Assembly: GCA_030762895.1 (NCBI GenBank)
Contig: CM061065.1
Span: 83,089,607-83,153,606, forward strand
DNA from: Sophora flavescens
Lineage: Eukaryota; Streptophyta; Magnoliopsida; Fabales; Fabaceae
DNA: 64,000 nucleotides
Direction: 5' to 3'
Below the pieces are notes generated by a model. That model saw only the letters and a list, made by a program, of their open reading frames with translations. It ran no database searches and was not told where the DNA came from. Shown here piece by piece: positions 44,391-56,732 of the stretch. The position numbers and the translations under genes were made by a program. The number at the start of each line of letters is the position of its first letter. The stretch's first letter is position 1.

Positions 44391-45343
44391 TAAGGGTGGC
44401 AAATGGATGGATAAAATAAATTTTTATTCGGATCTTAACGGATGGATTAAAAACAATCCATCAATCCATTATAATCCATTACAAATTTATTTAAAAAAAT
44501 CCAATACATCCATCCGATCCATCCATTAATAACTTTTCATGGATGGATATCTAATCCATCCATTAAAATTTATTTTAAGAAATTAAATAATTTTATATCT
44601 TTTTTATCCATCCATAAAATATTTTTAAAAATAAAAGAATTTGTAAAAAAATTAAAATATTATCTCTATCTCACAATCTCTCTCATCTTTCTTCCTCTCT
44701 CTACCATTTCTCTCTCTCCCTTTTTTCCTACTCTCTCTCTATCTCTACTCTATCTCACGACCATTTTTCTATTATTATATGGGAGTTATTGATTATATGT
44801 ATCTACAGAAGTTGTTTTGCCACAACGTTCCATGACATTGTTTTATGAAACTTGTTACGACTATGTGCTTTCAATTAGTTAAAAAAAAATTAAAAGTTTC
44901 TCAGCAAAAAAAGAAAACGTACGTGATAACGTGGGCTACTACTGGTGCTTAAGAACATTTAATTAGTTAATAATCAATATAACAAAAAAAAAAGAAAAAA
45001 AAAAGATAAATAAAATACAAAATAGTGAAGAAAAAATAATAGGTAACGGAAGAGAAAATTAGATGGAGTGTTTTTTTTTTGGTTACAAATGGAGGTTTTT
45101 TTATTTGGTGAAAAATAATATGAAAAAAATAATTTGGTTTTGGAATGGATAAAAGTTGATCCATTATATTTTTTATTGTTGGTCCAATGGATTTTAAAAA
45201 ATATTGGATGGATCATAAACCATCCACTAAAAAAATAATCAAATCCATCCAATCCATTTATATTATTTTTTTTATAAATGGATGGATTGAATGAATTTTT
45301 TCATGGATGAATGGTGGACAAATGGATCATTTTGTCACCCCTA
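44391..45343. mobile_element. hAT-like MITE rich in GGATGGAT/ATCCATCC repeats
   Basis: Inverted ends TAAGGGTGGCAAATGGATG and, inverted from 45343, TAGGGGTGACAAAATGATCC fit hAT ends. The interior consists of repeated GGATGGAT and ATCCATCC words and A/T tracts. No ORF of interest and no clear 8-bp duplication are seen, so the exact ends are tentative. Confidence 0.6.
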
Positions 45344-46212
45344 ATAGTCCAAAACTATATAAGTAAACATAAAGACCGCATGGACGGTCGAAAATAGCTT
45401 CACTTATTTAATCGTCTAAGTCCAATTATATTAAAGAAAAAATATAAGATGGTGGACGATTCTTTCAAACTTAAAACATAAAAGGAAACATTCAAATATT
45501 TTTCAGCTTCAATTTAATGACTTTGTTAGCATCAAATCATAAGGGATTAGAATCCATCAATGCTTTAGTTCCAACACACAAGTCACTACTACACTTGTAC
45601 AATTTTATTTTAGTCTTTACAACTCAGATACTCATGTAAGATCTATCATTAATCAAAACATCAATATATAATCGTACATGAATTATGAGAAATGAAAGTT
45701 GGTGCAAATCATTCCACAAGTACTCCACCAAAGGATAAGAGGACCTTTTTATGTTGCCTTGATTATGCAAGTCTATTAGATTGTATGTATGATTTTGTTT
45801 GTGTGCGTGTGCGGGCAGGTAGAGAACCATCTCGTGTATTACCTATTTGGAGTCATCTGGAAGTTTTGTTGAAAGTTGTATTTAGTTTAAACACGACTTA
45901 TGTCTCTCTTTTTTTACTCTTAAATATTATGTTAGTTAACTTTAGGTAGTAATAAATGTAAACTTTTGCTTTGAATAAGACAAATTTAGTGTGCAAGAGA
46001 AACTGCAAATCGGACGATCGTGATTACAAAACCGGGGTCATGATAATATATATGACCTTCTATTTATTTTCAATACAATTCAATTTTTTCTCTTCCACTA
46101 TCAATGATAAAAACGATTTTTTTTTAAGGAAAAATTGCAATGATTGTGCTCTCAACACTAAGTTAAGTTTAGGGACAAACATACCATATGATATGAAATT
46201 TAGTTATGTTAT
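45344..46212. other. No recognised feature
   Basis: AT-rich. An 85-codon plus-strand frame at 45692-45949 has no motif I recognise and no matching gene context. Confidence 0.4.
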
Positions 46213-46613
46213 TTGAACATCAAAATGAGTCAACAAAATTCGACAATAATTTTCATGGTTAATACAGTTGAAAAATGTGGTTAATGAAGTGTTGAGTTTG
46301 GTTAAAGGATATACCAATGTATTGTAACTCATTAATCATCCATTGAATGTTATTAAACACGATTTTGAGCATCATTAACTATGATTCTCGGTGTTCAAAT
46401 ATAATCTATATGTATATTTGAACACCTGAAAATCGTGGTTAACGACGTTCAAATTTGTGGTTAATAACAATTAGTGGATGATTAATGAGTTACAACTCGT
46501 TAGTATATCCATAATCAAACTCAATATTTTATAAACTATGTTTTTGAACTGTATTAACCATGAAAATTTTTTGTCGAATTTTATTGTTCCACTTTGATGT
46601 TGAATTAACATTT
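46213..46613. repeat. Fold-back inverted repeat (~190-bp arms)
   Basis: The left arm begins TTGAACATCAAAATGAG and the right arm ends with its complement CTTTGATGTTGAA. The arms match through TTTTCATGGTTAATACAGTT and CATTAATCATCCA-type segments and close around 46395-46430 (GTGTTCAAATATA...TATATTTGAACAC). This is typical of a fold-back MITE. The target duplication is unclear. Confidence 0.82.
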
Positions 46614-47702
46614 CTCTATAAAATTTAAGAGCAATTAGGCCTGAAAGTTTTACTAGATTTGCATCACAGCCCATTTGGGGGCAATTGGACATGATATAGG
46701 AAACTATTGCATTATCATTGATATATGGATAAGCAAATGTTAACACTTTGACTCGGATGGATCCAGAAAATATCAAAAGAAAGGGTCAAACATACAAAAA
46801 AAAAAAACATATATAAAAAATATTTTCATTAAGAAATTTTTTATAAAAAATGTCATATAATTAATTTTTCGAGATATTTTGGAGAGGGAGGGGACAACCT
46901 CCACAATCGCCCCTCCCTAAATCCATTTGTTCTTTGACTTGATTTAACCGTGGTTGAACCATCGTTGAACTGATAGTAATTAAATAATATTTTTTAATAT
47001 AATATATATAATAAATTAATATACTAATAATAATAAGAAACACAATATTTATAATTTCAAAACATTAAAAATTACACATAACCTATAATATATAACATTC
47101 AAACTTAAAATGATGTAGTGAGAACTTAAAATTGGTAAATCATTTTTTTATGTTTTTTGTTGTCTACCGTGAATAGTGTTGATGGCAAAAATAATTCAAA
47201 ATAAAAGATGATGGCAATTAATATGGTTGGTGATACACTGATATGTGATACAAGTGAAACATGACTAGCGTCTAGCATATTCTGTATATGCTCACTTACC
47301 AAAATCAATTTATTTCTAATCCTCACCTAGCTACCAGCCTTCAACCTCCATCACCCCAAAATCTCTACCTCAATATCCATCAACTTCGATTCTGAAAATA
47401 CCAGAGGTCACTGTAAAATGAAGGAGTAAACGCCGTAGAACGAAGGGTTAGAGCTCTATGCCTGCGGACTGCGGTGCCTTTCTTAATTCTTGTTCTTGCA
47501 AGATGTCGAACTTGCTTTTTTCTCTTAAAGATAGAGTTGTCATGCGAACCCCCATGACCCGGCAAACCACCGGTTCTGCCAGTTTTGTACAGGTTTTACG
47601 GTTCTCTGTCCGGTTTTTCGATATGTAGGTTTTAGGAACCATCCGGACTGCATAATTAGCTATAGTTTGTCAAAAAAAATATTTGATATGTATAACGTTA
47701 CT
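46614..47702. other. No recognised feature
   Basis: AT-rich DNA with a less AT-rich block at 47380-47640 that has no recognisable protein. I see no RNA gene or element ends. Confidence 0.4.
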
Positions 47703-48680
47703 GTTTTTTTTATAAGCAAATTGTATAGTGAAAAGAGTATAAGAAATACTCTAACCCATATACATAATTGAATCAAATAGCAATAGGCTAAATGTAACTA
47801 ATACTGCCATTGCGAGTCACTATAATTATTACAAAAGCCTAACCCATTAGACGCAGTAAAAAATCTTCAAAACACTTGTTCAATACATAACCCAAACCAG
47901 CCAAACTAGAATGGAAACAGAAACAGACCTGGAAAAGAACTGATAGAGCCTAAATAGACAAGCAACATCAACAAGGTCCTAAAATGAAACACTCATCATG
48001 CCATAGAACTTAAACACCAGCACGCAACAAGAGGCATAAAGCTCCCCCCCGCCCACCCCAACAGTGAACAATAAACGCCAAAGCAGCACATAGGGTGCAA
48101 CCTATAAAGGTTTATGAACTCCCAAATGATTGAAGGCAAACTCCCAGGTTGAAACACCAATCGGAAAAAGAGAAACTTCCTTTCTTGACCAAGTTACTAC
48201 CCCACGACCAAACTCTGACTTTGATTAATAACTTAATCGAAGTCCAAAGTAGCTTAAAGATCATGTCGTTCCTATGAAGCCAAAGGGACTATATGATTGC
48301 AAACCACGCCATTCTCCACACGTTGTTTGAACTCCTACCTTGTGTTAAGCCACTATATTGCAAAAGAGTACCTTCTAGACTTCCTGCCAGAGCTGTAACC
48401 AATCCAAACCAATTGTATATATACATCCACACATAATAGGTGAACTTGCAAGACAAAAAAAAAAGGTGATTTCAAGTTTCAACAGATGAATTACAAAAAC
48501 AGCACAAAGTCGGGCCATCGTAAAAGAATAGTCGGAATTCTATCTTGTAATGCTCTCCAGCAGAATGCCTTGACTTTCAATGGAACCAAGCTCTCCCACA
48601 GTAAAGTGTATTTATTGTTGCTTGCCTTGGGACACCCGATGCTGGCGAAGGCAAGGAGTAATCCTCCGTGCATGCAAGAA
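47703..48680 (-). pseudogene. 3' end of a non-LTR retrotransposon (LINE), interrupted on its 5' side
   Basis: The minus strand encodes a zf-RVT-type segment, LLWESLVPLKVKAFCWRALQDRIPT (48620-48540), then a decayed tail with MAWFAIIWSLWLHRNDMIF (about 48315-48255). These are typical of the C-terminus of plant LINE ORF2. A T8 tract at 47703-47711 would be its poly(A) tail. The 5' side is cut by the solo LTR at 48681, and a further remnant continues at 62198 to about 62280. Confidence 0.72.
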
Positions 48681-50149
48681 TATAACACCTTAGTTTTTAC
48701 ACTTAAGATTAATTATTTTATTTGGATTTCTTTTGTTATGTAGTTTAGTTTCAGTAATTAAATTACTTTCTTCAAATTATTTTATTGGATGCGTTAGTAC
48801 TGACTTATTTCAGTGAATGCATGCTTATTAGACAATAATTTATGTTATTGTCATTATTATTACCAGTACAGAAAAATGTTTTAAATAATATGATTAAGAA
48901 AAAAGCATTTTCATATTTTCATTCTATTTAATTTTAGATTTGAAAATAAACTGGTTTGACATTAATCGGAGATTAAATGTTGGATCGTGGATTTTCTTAG
49001 TTGATCAATCCAACTATCAATCTCTACTTTATTTCAAATTTTGAAAGTATATATTTGTCACCCTTTATTTTTAGATTCAAAAACTAAAAACAAATTTATG
49101 TTTATGCTTAATATTTATTACTCATTTTTGTATCTATTACTAAATGTTAACTTAAAACATAAACTCTCTCCTTTTTTTTCGATTTCTTTCTTTTTCTTCT
49201 TCTTTCCCATCTTTCTCTCGTCTTCTTCCCCACTTCTTCTTCCTCCCTCCCTCCAAACTCAGCTCCTCCCTCTTCCTTGCTGTCCGGTTCGCACTGCCGC
49301 CCACCAGCCCAGTCCGGTCGCCGCTCGTCGCTTGACTGGAGAGGACGAACCATGCCGCCGTCTCCTCCTACTCGCAGTGCATCTTCGCTGCATAGAACGG
49401 AGCTCCATCCGTTGCTGCTCCGCCATTCGCTCACCGGAACCGTTGGGGTGTCGCCGCCGCTGTACCCAAGACAGCCACCATACCCTTTTCCTTTCACCAT
49501 GGGTAAGTATTCTACCCTTAATCTCTTCTAGTTCAAAACCTCAAATCTGATTTTGAAACCCTAACCCTAACATTTTGATTTTAGCTTTAGACTTTGAAAT
49601 TAAATGTGTATTCATGCAATTGAGACTACAAATTGATGTTTTATTAAACTAATTTCATGATTCTAGGGTATTGTGAAGCTTAAGCTCCAAACATGAGTTT
49701 TCTCAAAGGGTATTGTGAAGCTTAAGCTCCAAACATGATTTTCTTTGAAAATGACCTTGTTTGGTAATACGATTAAGTGTTTAGATCAAATTAGAATGTG
49801 TGTTTGATCATGTGTAATTTATTTCTTGATTTCTGGGTGTTGCGGTTTGTTGGATTTCCTCTCTGAGATGTTTGACACGGCTATGCTTGCTTGATGGAGT
49901 ATATTAGTTACACTCTGGGAGCTAGCGTGAGCATTAAGACGAGGATCCTTTAGTTGTCTTCAAAGGTAAGGGGAGCTTACCTAGGGATATTCAATAACTA
50001 TATGCATGTGTGTATGTGTTTAATTGAGTGTTGTGAATATTATTGTGATATTGAGTCAATACTTGAATAACTTGTTTACTTGAACTATTGTGGTTATTAC
50101 TTAAAGTTGAACATTACTTGCTTTAAAGTGTTATGAATTATATATATAT

Positions 50150-50171
50150 CTGTGTGTGTGTGTGTGTGTGT
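50150..50171. repeat. (TG)n microsatellite
   Basis: About 11 TG units inside the left half of the solo LTR. Confidence 0.85.
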
Positions 50172-50499
50172 GATGAAGTGTCATTAACAGCGATATTATT
50201 ATTATTGTGAATATATTACTGTTGATTGAAGGTTGAGAAGCCGGACTTGAGTCTGTGCCCAATGACTATAAGGATTAAAAGCCTTAATAAGTCTGGAATA
50301 GAACTTTGAAAGTTTTGGGTTCATTTATAAAAGTTCCTTGTTTAAAGATCTTACAAATTCAGAAGAATAAGATCTTTGTTTTTAGAAAAATGTTGAAGTG
50401 ATTTTAAGTTGAAAGAAACTACCTTTTTATGATCAAAAGTTTTGTACGAGAGAAAACATTTTCGAACTGTGTGTTTTATCACTAGTGCAAAATATACCT

Positions 50500-50880
50500 T
50501 TTACATTGGAGTTTTAACATCGGTTTTAAGTAAACCGATGTGGAAAAGGAGGCGGTGACATTTTTGAAATTAAATCGAAAATTTTAAACATCGGTTTTCC
50601 TCATAACCGATGTTGTAAAGTTTTAAACATCGGTTTATTTTAAACCGATGTTGAAAATTGAACCAAAAATAAAAAATTAAAAAATGCATACTTTAACACA
50701 TCGGTTTTAGGGTAACCGATGTGTAAATGTGTAAGTTTACACATCGGTTTTTTCTAAAACCGATGTGGAAAAATGAATTAAAAAAATAAGGAAGTAAATA
50801 ATATAATTTTAAACATCGGTTATAGATAACCGATGTGTGAAAGTTTACAACATTGGTTTTTTTTTAACCGATGTGTATTG
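50500..50880 (+). repeat. 5' subterminal repeats of CACTA-3
   Basis: At least six AACATCGGTTTT...AAAACCGATGT hairpin pairs. The core is CATCGGTT, unlike the ACGTC core of CACTA-1 and CACTA-2, although the spacing and the AAAAGGAGGCGGTG landmark are shared. Confidence 0.9.
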
Positions 50881-51497
50881 CTATCTACATTTTTAATTCC
50901 CTCTTCCTCCCTTTTCATTTTCGCGCTAAGACCTTTTCATCTGAGCTCACTCTCCCTCCCTAGCTTACACCAACAGCGGCGACCTCTAACCCTAGCCTAT
51001 ACACTGCGAGCCAGAGAACGGCTAGAGAACGGCCAGAGAACCACTGCGAGCCAGAGAACGACCATCCGCGAGCTACCCTCCTCCTCCCTTAGGTATGCGT
51101 CTCTCTCTCTCTCTCTCATTCTCTCTCTATCTTCCTTGTGCATTTCCTTTTACTATGTTCTAGCTAGCTTCCGTCATTCATGGTTCACTCCTCCTGACTG
51201 CCAACTGCCTCCGTCATTCATGGTTCACTCCTCCTCATTTTCCATCTCTACATTTGGTTGCAAAAATTCGTTTTCGTATTTATATATATGCTGTCTGCGT
51301 TATTTTTTATTTTTTTGGCTGAAGCCGAAACGAAAGGTACAGGGAGGGGCTATGTTACGGGATTTATTTTGGGAATGGATAGTTTGTTTGAAATTGCTAA
51401 TTAATGATATAAAGTTGGGGAATGGGATTTTGATAGTGGAATTGAAACTCAGGGGCGTGGGTTTTAATTAAAACAGAGGTATCAATTTTGGTCTTAC

Positions 51498-51758
51498 TTT
51501 TTTTTTTTTTTGAGGCAAACAAAATCACATCATTTCATTATCAATAATGTTCCAAATACAAAAGTGAATACAAAAGGGAATAGAATGAAAGATAGTGTGA
51601 TTAACATATGAGATAAATGTCTTAGCTAAAGCATGAGCACTACCATTAACTTGAGTGAAGAAGATAAATGATGCATTTGAGGTATCTGCTAAAACACCTC
51701 GCCCACCTGAACAATTTCCACTGTTAAATACTAGCTCTTCCAAGGCTTGACAGAACAC
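51498..51758 (-). mobile_element. LINE 3'-end fragment in the CACTA-3 leader
   Basis: A T tract (51498-51511) marks a poly(A) tail on the minus strand. Upstream of it the minus frame contains VNGSAHALAKTFIS, the RNase H-like C-terminal signature of plant LINE ORF2. It is a 5'-truncated insertion of about 260 bp inside what is probably the first intron. Confidence 0.62.
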
Positions 51759-51759
51759 C

Positions 51760-53370
51760 TAGCCCACCTGAATACTTTATCGACTTTGCAATTCCTAGAT
51801 ACATACCCATGCAACATTTCTTGATGTGATGACATTTCACCACATGTGTATATGATTTATACGATTCATTCTTGCTGCTTCTGAGAAATATCTTTCTTCT
51901 AATTGGCAATCATGAGTTTCTTCTTATTACTGATATTTCCATCTGTTGGTTATGAAATACCATGTGCTATTATTCTTTTATGATAGCTGACAGGAGAGAA
52001 GATTAGTAGAAATTGTATTTGGTTAAATAAGCAAAATATTCTCAAAGATAGTAAATGTTGCCAAATGGATTGATACATTGACAAAAGGCACTCACGAGTT
52101 TTTTTTCTCCTTTGTGGATGTTGGAATACATTCTGCTTTTGGTATTGGTACATGAAAACAACTATTAATGGAATTCATGTCAAGCTTCAAAACATTCTAA
52201 AATGTAAAGGAAATATGTTTTTAATGGAAGTATTGTGTTAATTAACATGTTTGAGGGAAACAAAATTAAGAATATGTATCTGGCTCATGTTCAGATTCAT
52301 GTATACAAAGGTGGTGTTAATTTTGTGATTACATGACAAATTGTTGTTTATATCTCTTACAACTGCCCTATTATGGCAATTCTTGTCTGTCACTAGTTTT
52401 TCTTTGGTTCGTAGATGGTTGCTTACTAGTTAGAGGATCAAAGGAGATGAATTTTTTGCTTTCTGTTTTTTAGCAATAAGCTTGGTATCTTAATATACTG
52501 GAATGTGATTAACATGGTCCTGCTAATTGCCTATTTTATTCCGTTGATCAGGTATAGACAAGGAAATCATTTGATTGATTTTACTGAGATATTCAACTTG
52601 CTCTCCTGGGAAAATAAACAACGACCAGTCAAACTCTTTGATCTTGTTTTTACCATTTTCCTCTCTGTTTTGGTAAGTGACTTTAAAAAGACCTTATAGT
52701 GTCTATCAATTTTATGGTTTTCATTAGAATTCTTAGATGTTCATTTTGCTGCAGGGTGATCTACACTTCATTGCATAGTGCTACTACCTCTGCTTTGTTC
52801 ACTTCTCTATTGTCTTTGCACAATAACAACTAGGCGTGTCTCTCAGAAGGTACGTTTTGGCTGAAAAGCTTTCATTGGAGTTTTAATGTATTTTCTTGAA
52901 AATTTATTTGATTCGAGAATATGCCCACAATAATTAGTAAAGCCTTAGTTTCCCGTTTGAGATGCAATACTAATGAGCGTACGTGTATGTGCTTAATGTA
53001 CCGCTCATTGTGTTGGATCTTGAATTGTCCAAAGTCGGACAGTTTGGGAAAAAACTTTTTCTTAATTCAGTTAAAATAGTTATTCATTGATTCTAATGTT
53101 ATATACTTGATGAAAGTTCGGATTGATACATTTCCTTTCATTCTCCGGGTGCATACTTTATCGTGGTGGATGTCATCGCGTTCAAGTAGTGTACGTCGGA
53201 GACCGCAGGGAAATGCTGCCGAAATTTTGTCGAGTATGAGCATGAGAGTTAAGGACTAACTATTAACCGAATGTTGAAAAAGTTTCTTCTCGAATGGGAT
53301 AGGGCCATACCCTGTCATAAGAAGTGGTTGATGAATATGTTGGACTAAGTACGAAGGTATTGGTTTAGTC
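51760..53370 (+). other. Leader intron(s) and 5' untranslated exon of CACTA-3 TNP2
   Basis: No coding region is recognised. The segment at about 53160-53345 is less AT-rich and lies directly before the TNP2 ATG, with a possible acceptor near 53360, so it probably includes the untranslated exon. Confidence 0.45.
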
Positions 53371-56300
53371 ATGGATCGCGGTTGGATGAATGCTAGACGG
53401 ACAAGTGATGAGTATGAGAATGGAGTGGAAGATTTTCTACAGTTTGCAAAAACAAATGCTCCTGATAGTGGTAACGGAAGGTTTTATTGTCCTTGTGTTA
53501 ACTGTTTGAATGAGAGACGACTAGAAGCTGAGGAGATACGTGATCATCTTATTTGTGAGGGGATTTGCAAGAGTTATACAACATGGATATGTCATGGTGA
53601 ATCGTTAGACAGGCCGAGGGTGTCGGATAGAGAGGAAGTTGATGACGTGGAAATGGATGATGGACTAGAGGACATGATCCGTGATGTTGGGCAAGAGTCT
53701 TTTCGGCACGCACATGTGTATGAGACTTTGTGCAATGATGCGCAAGTGGCTTTGTATCCGGGGTGCACTAATTTCACACGGTTGTCAGCGGTGTTAAGAT
53801 TGTTCAATGTGAAGGCGAGAAATGGGTGGAGCGATAAAAGCTTTACTGAATTGCTTGAGTTGTTGAAAGAAATGCTTCCAGAAGGCAACACATTGCCATC
53901 TCGAAACTATGAGGAGAAGAAGATATTGTGTCCGATGGGTATGGAGTATAAGAAAATACACGCTTGCCCCAATGATTAAATATTGTACAGGAAAGAGTTT
54001 GAAGAGATGCACGAGTGCCCCAGGTGTGGGGTATCACGCTACAAAGTGAAGGATGGTGATTCTAGTTGTGATGTGGTCACCAAAGGTCCTCCTGTGAAGG
54101 TTTTATGGTATCTTCCCGTGATTCCGCGGTTCAAGCGATTGTTTGCTAATGTAAATGACGCAAAGAACATTAGATGGCATGCAGATGAGAGGAAGTGTGA
54201 TGGACAGCTTCGCCATCCGGCCGATTCTTTGCAATGGAAGAGAATTGATAGTTTGTTTCCGGATTTCGGCAATGAGACCAGAAACCTCAGGCTTGGACTT
54301 GCTACCGATGGAATGAATCCATATGGAAACTTAAGTAGTATTCATAGTTCATGGCCTGTTCTCCTTGTAATTTACAACCTGTCTCCTTGGTTGTGCATGA
54401 AGCGCAAATACATTATGTTAAGTATGATGATTTCGGGTCCTAAACAGCCAGGAAATGATATTGATGTTTATCTGAGTCCCTTGATTGAAGACTTGAGAAT
54501 GTTGTGGGATGAAGGCGTTGATGTGATTGACGGGTATTGCCGTGAGACATTCAGATTGCGTGCCATGTAATTTTGCACCATCAATGACTTTCCAGCATAC
54601 GGGAACCTGTGTGGGTATAGTGTTAAGGGGCATAAAGCATGTCCAATATGTGAAGAAGGCACATGTTACCATCAACTGCAACATGGAAGGAAGACGGTTT
54701 ACCTTGGGCATCGGAGATTTCTCCGACGTAATCATCCTTATCGTAGATTGAGAAAAGCTTTCAATGGACTTCCGGAGAATGAAATTGCTCCGGTGGCCTT
54801 GACCGGAGAGCAAGTTTATGAAAGGGTGAACAACACTAATGTTATCTATGGGAAGACCCAGAAGAAGGCTACCGAGAAGAAAATATGGAAGAAGAGGTCG
54901 ATCTTCTTTGATCTTCCATACTGGTGCAAGCTTGATGTAAGACATTGTATTGATGTGATGCATGTAGAGAAAAATGTGTGTGACAGTTTAATCGGAACGC
55001 TTCTCAACATTCAAGGCAAGACAAAGGATGGTGTGAATGCTCGTCTAGATCTAGTTGCGATGGGTATACGAGAGCAGTTAGCTCCACTTAAAGTGGGGGA
55101 TAAGAAGACTTATTTACCCCCAGCATGTCATACTTTATCAAAAAAAGAGAAAAGAAGTTTATGTGAATGTCTACGGGGAGTCAAAGTGCCACAGGGTTAC
55201 GCTTCAAATATCAGAAGACTTGTCTCAATGAAAGATCTCAAATTAGTTGGCTTAAAGTCTCATGATTGTCATGTCTTGATGCAACAACTACTACCGGTGG
55301 CCATTCGTGACATATTGCCTAAAAAAGTCAGACATGCCATTACTAGGTTATGCTTATTCTTCAATGCTATATGTAGCAAGGTCATTGACACTAAAAATTT
55401 GGATGAGTTGGAAAATGAGGCAGCCATTGTATTGTGCCAATTGGAGATGTATTTTACACCTTCATTTTTTGACATCATGGTTCATTTGATTGTTCATCTA
55501 GTGAGGGAGATTAGAATGTGCGGTCCCGTTTATTTAAGGTGGATGTACCCCGTTGAGCGATACATGAAGATCCTGAAAGGATATATGAAAAATCCACACC
55601 GTCCCGAAGCATCTATTGTTGAAAGGTATGTTGCAGAAGAAGCTATTGAGTTTTGTACAGACTACATGTCAGAAGCGGAACCTGTAGGGCTTCCGAAGTC
55701 TCGTCACGAAGGAAGATATGATGGTAAGGGTACACGAGGTATCACTGTTAAGAGCATGGATCGGGAGGAAGTGCTTCAAGCACATTTGTATATATTGAAT
55801 AACACTGATGAGGTTGAACCATACTTATGTGAGCATAAAAGCATCATCAATGAAACTTACCCTAGAATGAATGAAAAATGGTGTTTGAACAAGCATAACA
55901 AGACTTTCTTGAACTGGTTTAAAGAAAAAATTGCAAAGGATGGTACTGCTTCTGCTACATTAAAATGGCTAGCACAGGGGCCTAACTTTGATGTCATATG
56001 CTGGAGTGGGTACGATATCAATAAGTTTTCCTTCTATACAAAGTCCCAGGATGACAAAAGTACTATGCAAAACAGTGGGGTAATGGTCGTCGCTGAGTCC
56101 ATGCATTTCTCTAGTTCAAAAGATAAAAACCCTGTTATGGCATCAGTTTCATACTTTGGAATCATTGAAGAGATATGAGAGGTTGATTACACGAAGTTTA
56201 GAGTACCTGTTTTTAAATGTCAGTGGGTCAACAGTAACAATGGTGTGCAAACCGATGAGTTAGGATTCAAATTGGTGGACCTTAGTAAGGTAGGTAATAA

Positions 56301-56562
56301 AGAGGAACCTTTCATCATGGCATCTCAATCAAAACAAGTGTTTTATATCCGTGAACCTTCTAACAAAAGGTGGTCAGTGGTTCTCCAGGGAAAAAACATG
56401 TATAATGGTAGTGAGGGAAATCACGATTCAACTCTTGATATTTCTGATACTCCTTCTTTCTCAACACGAGTGCCTAATTTCAATGAAGAAAATGAAGTGG
56501 ATGATGTACATGCTACTCGTAATGATCACCAAGAAGGGTTATGGGAGAACTTTACTAATTGA
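53371..56562 (+). pseudogene. CACTA-3 TNP2 transposase, one frame with three premature stops
   Basis: The same frame runs from ATG 53371 to the stop at 56562 (about 1,063 codons). Order: transposase-associated domain (MDRGWMNARRTSDEY, residues 1-80); TNP2/Transposase_21 core (about 200-450, with PCPMG, MISGPKQPGNDIDVYL, CPICEEGTC and DLPYWCKLDVRHCIDVMHVEKN); DUF4218-like block (about 680-780, CQLEMYFTPSFFDIMVHL..RWMYPVERYMK); DUF4216-like block (about 930-990). It would cut and join the element ends. Stops at 53977-53979, 54568-54570 and 56176-56178 (the last where relatives have Trp) prevent a full product. There is no frameshift. Confidence 0.9.
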
Positions 56563-56732
56563 CCACAAAGTAAGTTTAGTTTGATATTACCATCAAGTTT
56601 GGCATATTATATGTTTACGTTGATATTTATAAGTTATGTTTATGTACGTTGATCGATATTTATAAGTTATGTTTGATATTTATCCTGACATACTAACAAG
56701 TTTTTTTTTGTTTTGTGTTTAAACAGGTATAC

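Noticed and set aside
44383..45351. 8-bp duplication around the GGATGGAT-rich element
   Set aside because: The flanks CTCAAGAT and ATAGTCCA do not match, so only the terminal repeats support it.
49041..49550. 169-codon plus-strand frame and its antisense (49147-49500) as a gene
   Set aside because: CT/GA-rich composition keeps both strands open. It lies inside the solo LTR leader and shows no domain.
50833..51471. 212-codon frame as a CACTA-3 protein
   Set aside because: It begins in the subterminal repeats and runs through the CT-rich untranslated leader. It has no conserved counterpart in the other CACTA elements.
54527..54751. Separate 74-codon gene or frameshift in CACTA-3 TNP2
   Set aside because: The true TNP2 frame continues through this stretch without a shift. 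The frame is a shadow opened next to the stop at 54568.
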